Source: Hippophae tibetana (taxonomy: Eukaryota > Streptophyta > Magnoliopsida > Rosales > Elaeagnaceae). Taken from it: 64,000 bases of DNA. The notes beneath the pieces were generated by a model that had not been told where the DNA came from, did not search any database, and was given only the letters and a program-made list of their open reading frames with translations. The DNA is taken from positions 47,220,501 to 47,284,500 of the forward strand of contig CM072802.1 of the NCBI GenBank assembly GCA_037013495.1, in the 5' to 3' direction. The position numbers and the translations under genes were made by a program. Of the stretch, positions 1-11,620 are shown one piece after another; within the stretch, counting starts at the first letter, position 1, and every line of letters begins with the position of its first letter.

Positions 1-14
1 TAAAACCCACAACT

Positions 15-3000
15 ATGTCCCTTCAACTTGCAGACAGATCTCTTAAATATGCAGAGGGAATAGTTGAGGATGTTTTGGTACAGGTAGACAAACTGATAAT
101 ACCTGTTGACTTTGTGGTTCTGGATATGCAAGAAAATCCAGCATTGGACAGAGAGCACACAATATTGCTTGGTAGGCCATTTATGGCAACTACTAAAACT
201 ATTATTGATGTCCAAGATGGAAATTTGACAATGACAGTCTTAGGGGAGACCGTTCATTTTAAAGTTTTTGATTCTTCACCTTTTCCTTCTATTTCTGCCA
301 TCGATGAAATATTCGAAGTTGATCCTTTGGATAATCTTGTCCAAAGCACCTTTTTACAAACCAGAATAGAAGACAAGCTTGAAACCGTTCTTACACTTGA
401 AAAGGTTGAAGAAGATTTAGATGAGGAAATTAATGGGTACCTTAAACAACTAGACAATGATGAAGTGATGACAAAATCTAGTACACTTTTAAATCTACCC
501 AGTTCTTCATCTAGTAAAGAGGCCAATCCACCTGAACTTGAACTCAAAGTCTTACCTGAGCACTTAAAATATGTGTTTTTGGGAGAGGGAGAAACTTATA
601 TAGTGATAATTTCTTCAACCTTGACCAAACCACAAGAAAAGGAACTCATCAAAGTGCTTAAACAGTTTAAGAAATCTATAGGTTGGAGTATAGGGGATAT
701 AAGAGGCATTAGTCCAACAATGTGTATGCACAAGATCAACTTGGAGGATGGTGCTAAACCTGTACGAGAGGCCCAAAGAAGACTAAACCCAAACATGCAA
801 GAGGTAGTTAAAAAGGAAATTCTTAAATTATTAGAAGAAGGGATTATCTACCCTATTGCAGATAATAAGTGGGTTAGTCCAGTGCATGTGGTACCAAAGA
901 AATCTGGGATAACAGTTGTTAAAAATGACAAAAGTGAATTAGTGCCCACTAGAATAATCACTGGATGGAGAATGTGTATAGATTTTAGGAAACTAAATTT
1001 ATATACGAAGAAGGATCACTTTCCTCTTCCATTCATTGATCAAATGTTGGAAAGATTAGCTGGGCACGAATTTTACTGTTTTTTGGATGGACTGTTTGGA
1101 TATTATCAAGTACCCATAGCACCAGAAGATCAGGAAAAGACCACATTTACATGTCCTTTTGGGACATTTGCTTTTCGCAGAATGCCATTTGGGTTATGCA
1201 ATGCCCCTGCCACGTTCCAGAGATGCATGATATCCATTTTCTCGGACATGGTGGAAAAATTCATTGAGATTTTCATGGACGATTTCTCTGTCTTTGGGAA
1301 CTCATTTGATGATTGCTTACATAAATTGACTTTGGTTTTAGAAAGATGCATTGAATGCAATCTAACCCTTAGTTGGGAGAAAAGTCATTTTATGGTTCAA
1401 CAAGGGATAGTTTTAGGACATATAATTTCAAACAAGGGTATTGAAGTTGATAAGGCAAAAGTTGAATTGATATCCAAACTACCTCCCCCTACATCTGTGA
1501 AGGGGATAAGAAGCTTCTTGGGACATGCAGGATTTTACAGACGATTTATTAAAGATTTCTCTAAAATAAGTCGTCCCTTATGTAACTTGCTATCCAAAGA
1601 TGCTCATTTTGATTTCAACAATGACTGCCTTACTTCCTTTAATACCTTGAAAGATAAACTCACATCTACCCCTGTTATTATGGCACCAAATTGGTCTTTA
1701 CCTTTTGAAATAATGTGTGACGCTTCTGATTATGCAATAGGAGCAGTCCTGGGACAAAGAGTGGATAAGCGTTTACATGTCATCTATTATGCTAGCAAAA
1801 CACTCAATGATGCCCAGATGAATTACACCACCACTGAAAAGGAATTCTTGGCTATAGTATTCTCTTTAGACAAATTTCGGTCTTATTTAGTAGGATCTAA
1901 AGTGATTGTGCATTCTGATCATGCTGCTTTAAGATACCTATTAAGTAAACCAAATGCCAAGCCAAGATTAATCAGGTGGGTCTTACTCTTACAAGAATTT
2001 GACCTAGAAATCAAGGATAAGAAAGGCAGTGAAAACTTAGTAGCTGACCATTTGTCTAGGTTGATTTCTGACTTCAATTCTCTTAAAGATGAGAGTAATG
2101 ACGATATAGTTGAAACCTTTCCTGATGAACAGTTATTTTTCATAGGTCCGAACCCATGGTATGCTGATATTGTAAACTATCTTGCCACTGGTGTTTTGCG
2201 ACCTAACACTTCATATCAGGACAAGAAAATGTTTTTTAAAACTAGTAAGGACTATTTCTGGGATGACCCTTATTTATACAAAATTGGTCAAGATCAAGTC
2301 ATCCGGAGATGTGTACCTGAAGAAGAACATAAGAGCATTCTGACTTTTTGTCATGAACTTCATTGTGGGGGTCATTTTGGAGGTGAAAAGACAGCCCGTA
2401 AGATATTACAGTCTGGATTCTTTTGGCCCACTCTTTTTAAAGATGCTCATATGTTTTGTGCACAATGTGATAGATGTCAAAGAACAGGAAACATAAGCAA
2501 AAGAGATGAAATGCCTTTGACATCTAATTTAGTTGTTGAACTCTTTGATGTATGGGGGATTGACTTTATGGGTCCTTTTCCCCCATCTAATGGTTTTCAA
2601 TACATTTTGGTTGCTGTGGATTATGTGTCCAAGTGGGTAGAAGCTATCCCCACCAAAACCAATGATGCTAATGTTGTTGTGAAATTCTTGAAAGATTTCA
2701 TATTCAGTAGGTTCGGAACGCCTAGAGCTATAATAAGTGATGGAGGTAGCCATTTTTGTAACAAACTCTTTGATGGAGTACTAAACAAGTACAACATCAC
2801 ACATAAGGTAGCTACTCCATATCATCCTCAAACTTCCGGTTTAGTGGAAGTAAGTAATAGGCAAATTAAGGGAATACTGGAACGCACTGTGCGTCCTTCA
2901 AGGAAGGATTGGGCATTTAAGTTAAATGATGCCTTATGGGCATACCGCACCGCTTACAAAACACCTATTGGGATGAGCCCTTACCGGTTAATCTTTGGGA

Positions 3001-3443
3001 AAGCGTGCCACCTTCCAGTTGAACTTGAACACAAGGCTTACTGGGCAATTAAAGAGCTAAACATGGATTTGGATAAAGCAGGTGAAAAACGATTACTCCA
3101 GCTTCATGAGTTGGAAGAAATTAGGAATGAAGCTTATGAGAATGCCAAATTATACAAAGAGCGTACTAAGCGTTATCATGACAAGAGGCTAGTTCCTAAG
3201 ACTTTTCACCCTGGAATGAAAGTTCTTTTATTTAACTCTCGTTTAAGATTGTTTCCAGGAAAGCTGAGATCAAGATGGGATGGACCATTCACAATAGTTC
3301 AGGTATTTGAACATGGAGTGGTAGAACTATTGGACTCCAAGACACAAAAAACGTTCAAAGTTAATGGCCATCGTGTCAAGCCTTATTTAGAAGAACCAAA
3401 CAACATTGCTGAAATAGATTGCATTTGGCTGAGTAATCCTTAG
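15..3443 (+). CDS. pol: Athila pol: protease tail, reverse transcriptase, RNase H, integrase
   Basis: This is the 3' part of a gag-pol polyprotein; the frame is open at the left edge, so the first Met is not a true start. The protease is seen only after its catalytic Asp, with ILLGRPF near residues 50-57. Reverse transcriptase follows a charged linker, with MCIDFRKLN at 320 and the active-site box FMDD at 420-423. RNase H starts near CDAS (568-571). Integrase has a zinc site H783/H787/C815/C818 and the catalytic triad D850, D909 and E945, with the standard 35-residue spacing between the last two. The C-terminal core-binding region holds WDGPF near 1090. There is no chromodomain, as expected for Athila. 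It would copy element RNA into DNA and insert it. It is open throughout. Confidence 0.93.
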   Translation: MSLQLADRSLKYAEGIVEDVLVQVDKLIIPVDFVVLDMQENPALDREHTILLGRPFMATTKTIIDVQDGNLTMTVLGETVHFKVFDSSPFPSISAIDEIFEVDPLDNLVQSTFLQTRIEDKLETVLTLEKVEEDLDEEINGYLKQLDNDEVMTKSSTLLNLPSSSSSKEANPPELELKVLPEHLKYVFLGEGETYIVIISSTLTKPQEKELIKVLKQFKKSIGWSIGDIRGISPTMCMHKINLEDGAKPVREAQRRLNPNMQEVVKKEILKLLEEGIIYPIADNKWVSPVHVVPKKSGITVVKNDKSELVPTRIITGWRMCIDFRKLNLYTKKDHFPLPFIDQMLERLAGHEFYCFLDGLFGYYQVPIAPEDQEKTTFTCPFGTFAFRRMPFGLCNAPATFQRCMISIFSDMVEKFIEIFMDDFSVFGNSFDDCLHKLTLVLERCIECNLTLSWEKSHFMVQQGIVLGHIISNKGIEVDKAKVELISKLPPPTSVKGIRSFLGHAGFYRRFIKDFSKISRPLCNLLSKDAHFDFNNDCLTSFNTLKDKLTSTPVIMAPNWSLPFEIMCDASDYAIGAVLGQRVDKRLHVIYYASKTLNDAQMNYTTTEKEFLAIVFSLDKFRSYLVGSKVIVHSDHAALRYLLSKPNAKPRLIRWVLLLQEFDLEIKDKKGSENLVADHLSRLISDFNSLKDESNDDIVETFPDEQLFFIGPNPWYADIVNYLATGVLRPNTSYQDKKMFFKTSKDYFWDDPYLYKIGQDQVIRRCVPEEEHKSILTFCHELHCGGHFGGEKTARKILQSGFFWPTLFKDAHMFCAQCDRCQRTGNISKRDEMPLTSNLVVELFDVWGIDFMGPFPPSNGFQYILVAVDYVSKWVEAIPTKTNDANVVVKFLKDFIFSRFGTPRAIISDGGSHFCNKLFDGVLNKYNITHKVATPYHPQTSGLVEVSNRQIKGILERTVRPSRKDWAFKLNDALWAYRTAYKTPIGMSPYRLIFGKACHLPVELEHKAYWAIKELNMDLDKAGEKRLLQLHELEEIRNEAYENAKLYKERTKRYHDKRLVPKTFHPGMKVLLFNSRLRLFPGKLRSRWDGPFTIVQVFEHGVVELLDSKTQKTFKVNGHRVKPYLEEPNNIAEIDCIWLSNP

Positions 3444-3455
3444 CACCAAAAAGAT

Positions 3456-3504
3456 ACGTCTTGCTAAGACGTTAAACTAAGCGCTGGATGGGAGGCAACC
3501 CATC
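3456..3504 (+). other. Two hairpins just after the pol stop
   Basis: Thirteen bases after the stop lies ACGTCTTGCTAAGACGT (3456-3472), a perfect 7-bp stem with a 3-base loop. At 3487-3504 is GATGGGAGGCAACCCATC, a 6-bp stem with a 6-base loop. Both recur unchanged in A2 at 59216-59264. A GGGAGGCAACCC-type motif after pol is, as I recall, common in Athila elements. Function is not known from the sequence. Confidence 0.7.
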
Positions 3505-3725
3505 ATGTTAGGTAATTTTTTGTTATTTGTTTTATTTACTTAATTTTATTGTTTATTTTAGTTTACTTGTATGTGAATAATTTTTAAAATTGTTAAAACT
3601 AAAATATTTGTTGAGATGTTAGAAGTTCACAGCGATCTGTCTGTATACACTTTAATGATGAATATGATGGATGCACCTGCATTTCTTCATTACTACTTAC
3701 ACATTCTCAAGAAATAGGTAATCTT

Positions 3726-3805
3726 TCTCCTCTTTTCTCTTTATCTTTAATTTGCAGTTGTTACATTGAGGACAATGTAAGTTCTAGGTTGGGGGTGGTG
3801 AAAAG
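3726..3805 (+). promoter_or_regulatory. Splice-acceptor-like tract, hairpin and internal polypurine tract
   Basis: A long pyrimidine run ends in TTTGCAG at 3757, a good match to a plant 3' splice site. It is followed by TTACATTGAGGACAATGTAA (3761-3780), a perfect 7-bp stem with 6-base loop, and by a G-rich purine tract (3786-3805) similar to the one beside the 3' LTR. All three are conserved in A2 (59487-59565). In Athila relatives this place lies before the env-like region, so an internal plus-strand primer or a subgenomic splice site is plausible; neither is shown here. Confidence 0.55.
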
Positions 3806-3822
3806 TTACCATGCTTAATAAA

Positions 3823-3856
<34 letters not shown>

Positions 3857-5325
3857 CATAAAAATGTATCATTTCTTTAAATCAAATTTAAGTAAATAGT
3901 TAAGTCTTTGGTACTGTTAGATTAATTTTTGAAAACATAACATGAAATATTTTGTAATTATTTTTGATAATTAGTTAGTTTTTGTCATAACTAGTATTTC
4001 TTGATAAAATGTGGAAATTATATTAAATCCAAAATCGGTGTTTATGAATTTTTTTTTAGTGGAGACTACCCTTGTGAGATATAATTTGAGCCTAATTTCT
4101 TTTATTCAGAGTGAAATATATATTTTTTCTACTCCAAACACATTTCTTATTTATTCAAAAGTTTAGATGATCTCTATAGGTATTAGCATTGAATGTATGA
4201 ATTTTTTCTCATCTTAATAGAGTATCATATATTTTTTATTATTATTTTTGTTTAGATTAAACGATTTGAGTAGAAATTGATAGTATATGCTTATATCTCA
4301 TTCATGCATGATTGCTACAAAAAAAAAGACATATCTGGGGTTACCTAAACCAAGATCAAACAGAAAAGCCATAAAATTAACCACTCACCAAAATCCAAAA
4401 AAATGTACAATCTGTACATGGGTTGACTCTCTAAAAAATACATATATTAAAAAAAATGTATAGAGAGATAAAAAAATAGTATCATCTACATACTATGACC
4501 CACATTGCCAACAAAGTTGTGAGTAAAGGTTAAATACAAAAGAAAGATATAGAAAGTAATTCCCTAAAAAGTCATTGCAATTTCTTCATTTGTAAAAAGC
4601 ATATATCTTGAAATTCTTTCTTAATGAGTTTGATTTATGCATGAAAATAATTTTTATATATGATATCTTTATAATTTATACATTCGATTCCTTTCATGAG
4701 ATCAATGTTAAAATAACACTTTGAGCCTTTATTTTTTATACATATGTGAACATATTAGTTCATTTCTATACATCAACTCTTTCGCATATAAATTAGTATG
4801 AGTGTTTGAACCCATAGGATTCAGTGCTTTGAGAGTATTGACTTGTGAGGAATAGAGTCGAAGCGAATTCTGATTCATGACACTGAAATTGGGTAAAATT
4901 AAATTGATACATTTTTGAAATGAAATATGAAAATGATTTTCGACTAATTATTATAATAAAATCATAATTGTTTAAAGAGATTAAAATAACTTATGCTTGA
5001 GATTTTAATTATGATCTTAAAGGAGATTAAAAAGTATGAGATATTTTTGTGATATGTTGTTTTCTTTTATTCTTAAATTAATTTTTGATTGTGTTGTAAT
5101 TTTAATTTTTGTTTTGATTGTTTTTATTTTTACATTTAGTTCAATGTTTGTGGGTATCATTACTGAAAACCCTCACAAGACTCAAACTCGTCCACTAGGG
5201 CAACCTAGGGGTTTAACGGCTTGTTGCATAGGCTAAATGCAACCGTTTCAATCCACGAAAGTGATTTAGGATAGTTTAATTTTTAGCTTTTATCACTTCT
5301 CTTGCTAAGGGACTAGCAAGAAGCT
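3806..5325 (+). other. Athila 3' noncoding region, no convincing env-like gene
   Basis: This is AT-rich sequence between pol and the 3' LTR, matched almost base for base in A2 (59566-61075). It holds a short (AT)n run near 3833-3849. A hydrophobic reading frame of 66 codons at 5036-5236 could encode one membrane segment, but it is not kept as an open frame in A2, so I do not call a gene. Env-bearing Athila relatives carry a much longer frame here. Confidence 0.7.
3833..3849. repeat. (AT)n microsatellite
   Basis: Uninterrupted alternating A and T just after the internal purine tract of A1. The same place in A2 (about 59580-59600) has an A-rich run instead, so this tract has changed since the two copies separated. 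Confidence 0.85.
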
Positions 5326-5337
5326 GGTTGGGGGTTG
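5326..5337 (+). promoter_or_regulatory. Polypurine tract of A1
   Basis: GGTTGGGGGTTG lies directly before the TGATGAG start of the 3' LTR. It is the expected plus-strand primer for LTR-element replication. The same tract precedes the A2 3' LTR at 61076-61087. Confidence 0.75.
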
Positions 5338-5635
5338 TGATGAGTGCTCAAAAAGCACTAAAATAACCATGATTTTATGTACATTAATTGATTAAAAATA
5401 TATATATTTATATGTTTTATCATATATTTATATAAATTTGTCTTTTTCGGAATCACGGGTATTTTTATTGTTTTTCAGGAATTTTGGCTTAAAAACGCAA
5501 TTTAAAGACTCAAAGAGGAATACTTGAAGCAATACATCACAAATATATCAATAAATAAGTGGAAAAAGGTCAACAAACATGGAAAAATTGGACAAAATGG
5601 GTCGAAAAGGTCAAACATGTCAAAAAGATGGAAAT

Positions 5636-5748
5636 CGCGCGCCGCAGCCCAGCGCCCCATGCCGCGCGCGTTGACATGCCCATCCGCGTGCGCCGAGCTG
5701 CGCGCAGCGCCCAGCAGCCGTCCATCCGCGCGCCCAACGCGTTTTCGC
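5636..5748 (+). other. GC-rich cassette of the Athila LTR, type 1
   Basis: This block is mostly G and C in an otherwise AT-rich LTR. It is rich in GCGC and CAGC words. A2 has a longer version (61387-61560) of the same style. The solo LTRs carry an unrelated GC-rich block at the same place, so the cassette differs between LTR subtypes. Reading frames in it arise from base composition and are not genes. Confidence 0.7.
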
Positions 5749-5757
5749 CCCATTTTT

Positions 5758-5893
5758 CACGTGCAGCAGCCCCTGTGATGTCATGCTGACGTCATTGATG
5801 ACATCAGCAATTCCAATACGCATTTTTACATTTTTTAATATTTTTTTAACATTTTTTTACTCATTTTTTTCTCTCCATCCTCACCTATAAATA
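5758..5893 (+). promoter_or_regulatory. A1 LTR promoter: G-box, TGACGTCA-type triplet, TATA box
   Basis: CACGTG (5758-5763) is followed by TGATGTCA (5776), TGACGTCA (5787) and TGACATCA (5799), spaced 11 and 12 bp, about one helical turn. A TATA box TATAAATA stands at 5886-5893. TGACG pairs at this spacing resemble as-1-type sites for TGA/bZIP factors, which answer to salicylate and stress in plants. Transcription should start about 30 bp after the TATA box and read into the CT-rich leader. Confidence 0.7.
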
Positions 5894-6664
5894 CCCCCCT
5901 TCCCTTCACTTCAAATCACACCTTCAAAACTCACTTCTCTCTTCTTTCTTTCTCTCATTTCTTAGTTTTTAGTTTCTCGTAGTTTCTTTCTTAGTTTCTA
6001 AGCTTTTCTTAGTTTTTTTCTTAGTTTTTAGTTCAATTCTCTTAAGTTTAGAGTTCTTCTCTTTTTGAGAGGAACTTGTAATGTTTTTGTAATAATTTAG
6101 ATTTTTGATTCAATATATGGAAGTGCAAATTCCGCTCGGAGGTTTTCCAGCTACGGGAATAGCGTCGAAGTTCTGTAAGGATTTTATTTTCTTTACAGTT
6201 ATTTTTATGCTTTATTCTTACATGTTATATTTAATTTGTCTATGGTTAAAATTAACTATGCTAGCTGTTTAGTAAATATGATGTAATAACGACGTTGTTA
6301 TGCTTGCGAAATATTAAATAGGTAAAAATCTCTAAAATGAATTGATTTTGTTTTTATTCAAGATTTTATATTAAGAATGTTAGAGAGAAATATATTATTT
6401 TTCATTACAAACTTAAACCTGAAAATTAGATTTTAAGGTTTAGTTATCTGGTCTAATTTAGAGTAGTGCTCTTTTATTTGTTGGTACAATCGCCCGGTAG
6501 TTAGAGTGAAATTTTATTTCAAAAGTTTTTATAAGAATTATTATGTGAAAATGTATTGACAACATGTTTTCAATAGTGGTTTTAAAACTTGAAAGTTAGT
6601 ACTCGGATAATTAAATTCTTATGTTTAATTTGGACACCTTGAATAATGTTTAAATTGTCTAACC

Positions 6665-6810
6665 CCACCAAAGGTGGCATTTAAATGGTTCATTTTCAAT
6701 CTCTTAGAAAAAGGAATTAATTTAATTAAGCATATTAGTTATCAACCCCACCCATAGGTGTTAATTGATTTGTTTAGTTAACAAAGAATATCTAACCCCA
6801 CCAAAGGTGG
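6665..6810 (+). repeat. Three CACC/GGTG mini-hairpins in Athila LTR
   Basis: CCACCAAAGGTGG occurs at 6665-6677 and 6798-6810, each a 5-bp stem with a 3-base loop. CACCCATAGGTG lies between them at 6749-6760. The trio is present in all four LTR copies in the window; solo LTR 2 has a 50-bp tandem duplication of part of it (43133-43232). Confidence 0.7.
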
Positions 6811-7293
6811 TATTTATATAAAAAAGAGAGAATCAATAAAATATCAATTTATATCTTTAATAACCTAGTTAATATGAGCAAGCATAATTAATTTAGTTAT
6901 TACATCCATAAATACTCCGCTAATATAAATGCTAAAAATTTGCATGAATATTTATTGAATCTGTATATATGTTTATTTTTAGATAATTATTTATTGAATT
7001 TGTATCTATGTTTATTTTTATGTTATTAGATTATATTTAATTAATCTGTATATATGTTTATTTTATTAGATTAGGAACACAAAAACCAAACTATCGTGAT
7101 AGGATGTTTAGGATTTAATTTCGTTTTTAAAAGTTTGAATAATAAATTAAAAACCACATACATTCCTTCCTCAGATCGACCTTGGGAGTATACTTATCAT
7201 TTTCTTCGAAATGATTCGTGCACTTGCGAGAGTTTTATAAATATTAAAACCAAAGTATTGGCAAGAATCGGCGATGCCGGTTTTCGCTCATCA

Positions 7294-7403
7294 ATTAGAG
7301 GCATGTACACCAACTTGATCAGTACCTAGATCAACGGATCTTGAGAATATTGAGAATATTGAAAATATTTGGGAACATCAACTTGATTAGTGATCTTTAT
7401 TTA
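7294..7403 (-). repeat. Family C 3' LTR, first 110 bp
   Basis: It matches the start of the C LTR at 12864-12755 and of the C2 LTR near 51973. The purine tract is at 7404-7418. It is interrupted by the end of the A1 LTR at 7293. Confidence 0.7.
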
Positions 7404-7418
7404 TTCCCCTCCTCTTCG

Positions 7419-10030
7419 AAATGAATCGTCCTTGAATCCCCTACATCAAACAAAGATAAATCTATTACATTGAAATTTGCGCTAACATTACAATAGTCAC
7501 TTGGAAAATCTAACTTGCTCGAGGCTGATATTTTGATTTCCATTGTGTGGGAAACCTCTCCTTACGCATGTACACCCAAACCCAATCTCCAGGTTGGAAA
7601 ACAACTTTCAAACGACATATTGCTCATTCTTCCTTTCAATGTTGGCTCGAACGATAGCATGTAAATCCTTCACAAAAGCTACCTTTTTCATACCATCAAG
7701 ATTAGCATGCTCATTAGTAGGAAAATGTAAAATATCAATAGGTGTTACAGGATTAAAGCCATAAACAACTTCAAAAGGAGAAAATGAAGAAGTAGAATAA
7801 ACAGTCCTATTATATGCAAACTCAATATGTGGCAAACACTTCTCCCATTGCGTTATATTCTTTCAAATGATAGCTCGTAGCAAAGTAGTGAGTTTCCTAT
7901 TAACTACTTCAATTTGACCATTCGTTTGAGGATGTGCAATAGTGGAAAATAATTGTTTAGTTCCTAGCTTATTCAATAAAGTGTGCCAAAAATGACTTAG
8001 GAACTTAACATCTCTATCACTAACAATTGTCTTAGGCAACCCATGCAAACAAACCATTTCTTTAAAGAACAAATTAGTAATATGTGTTGCTTTATTGGTT
8101 TTAGAACATGCAATAAAATGAGGCATTTTACTAAACCTATCAACAAAATCCATAGATATATAAATCCAAGGTTGATTAGGTACAGGTAAAGGGGGATACA
8201 AGCCATGTGGTTTAACTTTAGATTTTGCCATGTAATGCACTTTTTAAAAATAGATTGCACATCATGCTTCATATTAGGCCAATAAAAATGCTCAGGTAAA
8301 ATATCTAAAGTCTTTAGAACACCAAAGTGACCCATCGATCCTCCCCCATGACTTTCCTTAATAAGCAACTCACGAACAGAACAAATAGGCACACATAATT
8401 TATCTTTCTTGAATAGAAATCCTTCGTGCCAATAAAAATCACTAGACGCAAACTTATCACATGCATTCCATACTTGGAAAAATTCAGAATCATTAGCATA
8501 CAAGTCCTTAAGCAATTCAAAACTAATTAATTTAGTTTGCAATGAAGTAAGTAATACGTACCCCTTAGACAATGCATAAGCCACAATGTTTTCCTTCTTA
8601 TGCTTGTATTTGATTACAAAAGGAAACGTTTCTATAAACTCCAACCATTTAGATGTCTTATATTAAGCTTACCTTGGGTCTTCAAAAACTTCAAACTCTC
8701 ATGATCTGAATGAATGATAAATTCCCTTGGCCATAAGTAATGCTTCCATGTTTAAAGAGTTCTCCCTAATGCATAAAGCTCTTTATCATAAGTACGATAA
8801 TTCAACACTGACCCACTTAGCTTTTCGCTAAAATATGCAATTGGTTTGGAATCCTGCATTAAAACAGCTCCTATGCCGATCCTTGATGCATCACATTCTA
8901 TCTCAAAAGCTTTATCAAAGTTAGGCAAACACAACAAAGGTGCATTTTTTAGTTTATCTTTTAAAGTGTTAAATGCTCGATCATGCACATCATTCCACTT
9001 AAAAATTACATTCTTTTTAACAAGTTCATTCAAAGGTGCAACAATAGAACTAAAATCTTTAACAAACCTTCTATAAAAACTCGCTAAACCAAGGAAACTT
9101 CTTACCTCATTTGCATTCCTAGGTGTAGGCCAATGCCTTATTGCCCTTACCTTTTCTTCATCAACACTAACACCCTGTGAACTAACAACAAATCCAAGAA
9201 ACACAACAGATTCCATGAAAAGTGCACAGTTTTTAAGATTAGCGTACAAATTGTTCTCTCTCAACAAACTAAAAAGTACTGCATGCAAGTGTTCCCTATG
9301 TTCCTCTACAAGTACTTGTTGCATTGCCACTATTATACTCTTAATCTCATGTTTTTTAGCAAATGCACTCCTTCTTTTTTCCCTCTCTTTGCTCACCTTT
9401 CTCTCTTTTTTGCTCACTTTTCTCTACTTTTTGATCACTTTTCTCTCCTTCGCGCTCACTTTAATGTCTTTTATGCTTACTTTTCTCTCTTTTGTGATTT
9501 TTCTCTTGCTCACACTTCAGTTTTTCTCTCAAGTTTCACTCTCTTGCTATCCTAATCTGGTCCTCATAAGCATGAAAAGGTTTGAGAGGGGCTAATAAAA
9601 CTTTTCAGTTGTTCATTTCAAAAGAGTACCGATTTTTATACCCATCATGCATCACCCTCCTAACAAACTTCCATGGTCTCCCAAGCAAAATATGATCAAC
9701 ATACATTTTTGCCACATCTTAAAGAACCTCATCCTCGTACTTTCCAATTGAAATAGGAACCCAAACTTGTTTGTTGACATTCACTTCTCCACAATCATTC
9801 ATCCATTGTAGCTTGTACTGTTTAGGATGCTTTTGCCACTTCAAATTCAAATTTTTACCAACAAAATACTAGCTACATTAGTGTAGCTCTCACTATCAAT
9901 AATAACTGTGCATACCTTATAAGTTATCCTTCCATCTTAGGCTGTATATTGAGGGCTCTCCTTGTGACAAGTAATTCCCCGTGCACAGGTTCTTCTAATT
10001 CTACATTAGAACAATCCTCCATTGGTGGAA
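7419..10030 (-). pseudogene. pol: Family C pol remains (C1)
   Basis: On the minus strand, protease-end sequence with an ILLGRPW motif (about 9720-9660) is followed by a lysine/glutamate/serine-rich linker (9530-9375), the second half of reverse transcriptase through the RNase H start (9417-8752), then RNase H end and integrase (8644-7430). Integrase landmarks are a HFYWPN motif near 8290, [13 protein letters not shown] near 8000 and FAYNRTVYSTSSFSPFEVVYGFNP near 7830-7750. The frame is broken in several places. The copy at 12865-14057 and C2 (50756-51975) preserve the same integrase. Confidence 0.8.
9375..9530 (-). repeat. Degenerate short tandem repeat coding a charged linker
   Basis: A CT-rich run on the plus strand is built from variants of CTCACTTTTCTCTCTTTT. 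Read on the minus strand it encodes a Lys/Glu/Ser-rich stretch between protease and reverse transcriptase. Equivalent charged linkers stand in D1 (19880-19965), D2 (24225-24320) and F (48520-48840). Confidence 0.6.
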
Positions 10031-10261
10031 TTTCATCGTCACTTAATCTAGCACTCTCGATTTCTTTGTTATCATGAACAACCATAACCCTTTTGTTTGG
10101 ATATTAAAAAGCAATATGTTCGAGTCCTTGGAACCTAAAACACTTAATATCATAGGACTTAGTAGGGTTTTTGTTTCAGGTTTACTTTTAGGAACAACAA
10201 CTGAATTGTTTGACTTTGCTTCACCTTTTGTTCTAAAGGCAACTTTGTTGTCTTTCCAAGT

Positions 10262-10960
10262 TTATTTCCCCAGAGAACTAGAGGACGAACTATATCTGGA
10301 CCTTTTGAACTTGATTTGCTTCTCCACTTCAATGACTTTGTCCAATAGTTCTTCCATTTCTATGTAATGTTGCAATTCAACCACATAAGCAATTTCCCTG
10401 TTTAACCCGATAATGAATCTTGCCATTGTCGCTTCTCTATCTTTCTTTATGTTTGCTCTAATCATAGCAACTTCTATCTCCTTATAATAATCTTCTACAC
10501 TCATGGAACCTTGGACCAACCCTTGCAACTTTCTATATATATCCCTATAGTAATGGCTAGGTATGAACCTCTAACGCATCACCAATTTAATCTCTTCCCA
10601 TGACTGAATAGGTCTCTCACCATTTCTTCGCTTATTGACCACCAGCTGATCCCACCATATACCAACATAATCTGTAAATTCTATGGTTTCTAGCTTTACT
10701 TTCTTCTCCTCGGAGTAATTATGACAATCAAACACATGCTCAACCTTTCTTTCCCATTCCAAGTATAACTCAGGATCATTCCTTCCTTGAAAGGGCAGAA
10801 TTGTCATCTTTATATTTCCTATATTTCTATCTTCTTTGTAGTTAGTCTTTTTATCCCATTTATAATTGGTTCTATCTTCCACATTGAAATCAGCTTCTTC
10901 TTCCTCTAACTCATGTCTTCTATGTGATTGAGAATCATAAGAGGATTCTAAACCATCTTA
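10262..10960 (-). pseudogene. gag: Family C gag remains (C1)
   Basis: The minus strand reads a retrotransposon capsid domain: [20 protein letters not shown] near 10800-10740, then WWDQLV, RRFIPSHY-like sequence near 10560, and [27 protein letters not shown] around 10490-10420. The same layout is seen in D1 gag (18500-19060), so C and D are sister families. A serine-rich tail follows. It has at least two breaks. Confidence 0.8.
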
Positions 10961-11369
10961 CCTTGCATTCATCCTCTTAAATTGGTCATGAACAGATTTG
11001 ATGAAGAATTTCAAGTCAATCTCTTGTGGATCTCTTCCTTCTTTACTCACGTTGTCAACCTGTAAAATAAAATGACATAATACACGCACACCCTCATGTG
11101 TTTGCTCTCAAATAAGATTGTTAATACTCCTTTTTTATCACACTATTTTTCACTCTCTTTTTTTCTACACTATTTTTTTAGTTTTTTAATGACACAAAGA
11201 TCACGCTAACCTCCTTTGTGTTCTTAACAAGATCAAAGAATTCAATTAATCTCACCACGTAACCATTTATGGGTAATAATTTCAAAATTCAGAATTTTGA
11301 AAGAACTTAATGGCAAAGTATGACAAAAGGAAAGTCCAAAGAGAGTTCTAAACAAAGACTCTTAACAAG

Positions 11370-11535
11370 GAGGACTCTAAAGAAACACTCTTAAACAAGA
11401 AAAACTCTTGACCAAGGAGGATTCTAAAGAAAGACTCTTGACCAAGGAGGACTCTAAAGAAATATTCTTGACCAAAGAGGACTCTATAAGAAGAATCTTG
11501 ACCAAATAGGACTCTATAGAAAGACTCTTGGACAG
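11370..11535. repeat. 30-bp minisatellite in C1 leader
   Basis: AGGACTCTAAAGAAA-type units begin at 11370, 11418, 11448, 11478 and 11508. The last four are exactly 30 bp apart and carry the shared core CTCTTGACCAA. They are imperfect copies. Confidence 0.85.
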
Positions 11536-11620
11536 CAAGAACAAAACAAAGGAAACCCAATTTCAACAAGAAAACTCAGCAAGAACAAAACAAAGGAAAC
11601 CCAATTTCAACAAGAAAACT
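11533..11620. repeat. 44-bp direct repeat, two copies
   Basis: A unit starting CAGCAAGAACAAAACAAAGG begins at 11533 and again at 11577, identical over 44 bp; a third start at 11621 diverges after seven bases. It adjoins the 30-bp minisatellite. Confidence 0.88.

Larger units (their letters stand above)
1..7293 (+). mobile_element. Athila-type Ty3/gypsy element A1 (left part outside window)
   Basis: The window opens inside the protease part of pol. Pol runs to 3443, followed by about 1.9 kb of noncoding 3' region, a polypurine tract (5326-5337) and a 3' LTR (5338-7293). Athila assignment rests on the FMDD form of the reverse transcriptase box, the protease tail with [11 protein letters not shown], the long 3' noncoding region and an LTR near 2 kb. 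The part seen looks whole, with no obvious break in pol. A2 at 56715-63112 is nearly identical, so both are young. The element ends in the 3' LTR of a minus-strand family C element. The 5' LTR, gag and any target-site duplication partner lie outside the window. Confidence 0.92.
5338..7293 (+). repeat. 3' LTR of A1 (1956 bp)
   Basis: It starts TGATGAGTGCTC and ends CGCTCATCA, giving a perfect 7-bp terminal inverted repeat TGATGAG/CTCATCA. Internal parts in order: AT-rich start, GC-rich cassette (5636-5748), bZIP-type motifs and TATA box (5758-5893), CT-rich leader, three small hairpins (6665-6810), and the U5 end with a CGATGCCGG motif near 7271-7279. Other copies are at 61088-63112 (plus), 14079-16014 and 42721-44626 (minus). 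Confidence 0.93.

Noticed and set aside
5036-5236. Hydrophobic 66-codon frame as an env-like gene
   Set aside because: Too short for a known env-like protein and not kept open in A2.
5502-5823. Overlapping long reading frames on both strands rich in Ala, Arg and Pro (also at 15427-15793, 43963-44427 and 61251-61785)
   Set aside because: They lie in the GC-rich cassette and promoter of the Athila LTR. Frames stay open on both strands because of base composition, and the copies do not share one protein.
7096-7329. Repeated frame of about 75-90 codons with DRPWEYTYHFLRNDSC (also minus strand 13890-14276 and 42685-42918, plus 62915-63184)
   Set aside because: It is the conserved U5 end of the Athila LTR read through; the ends differ according to what flanks each LTR.
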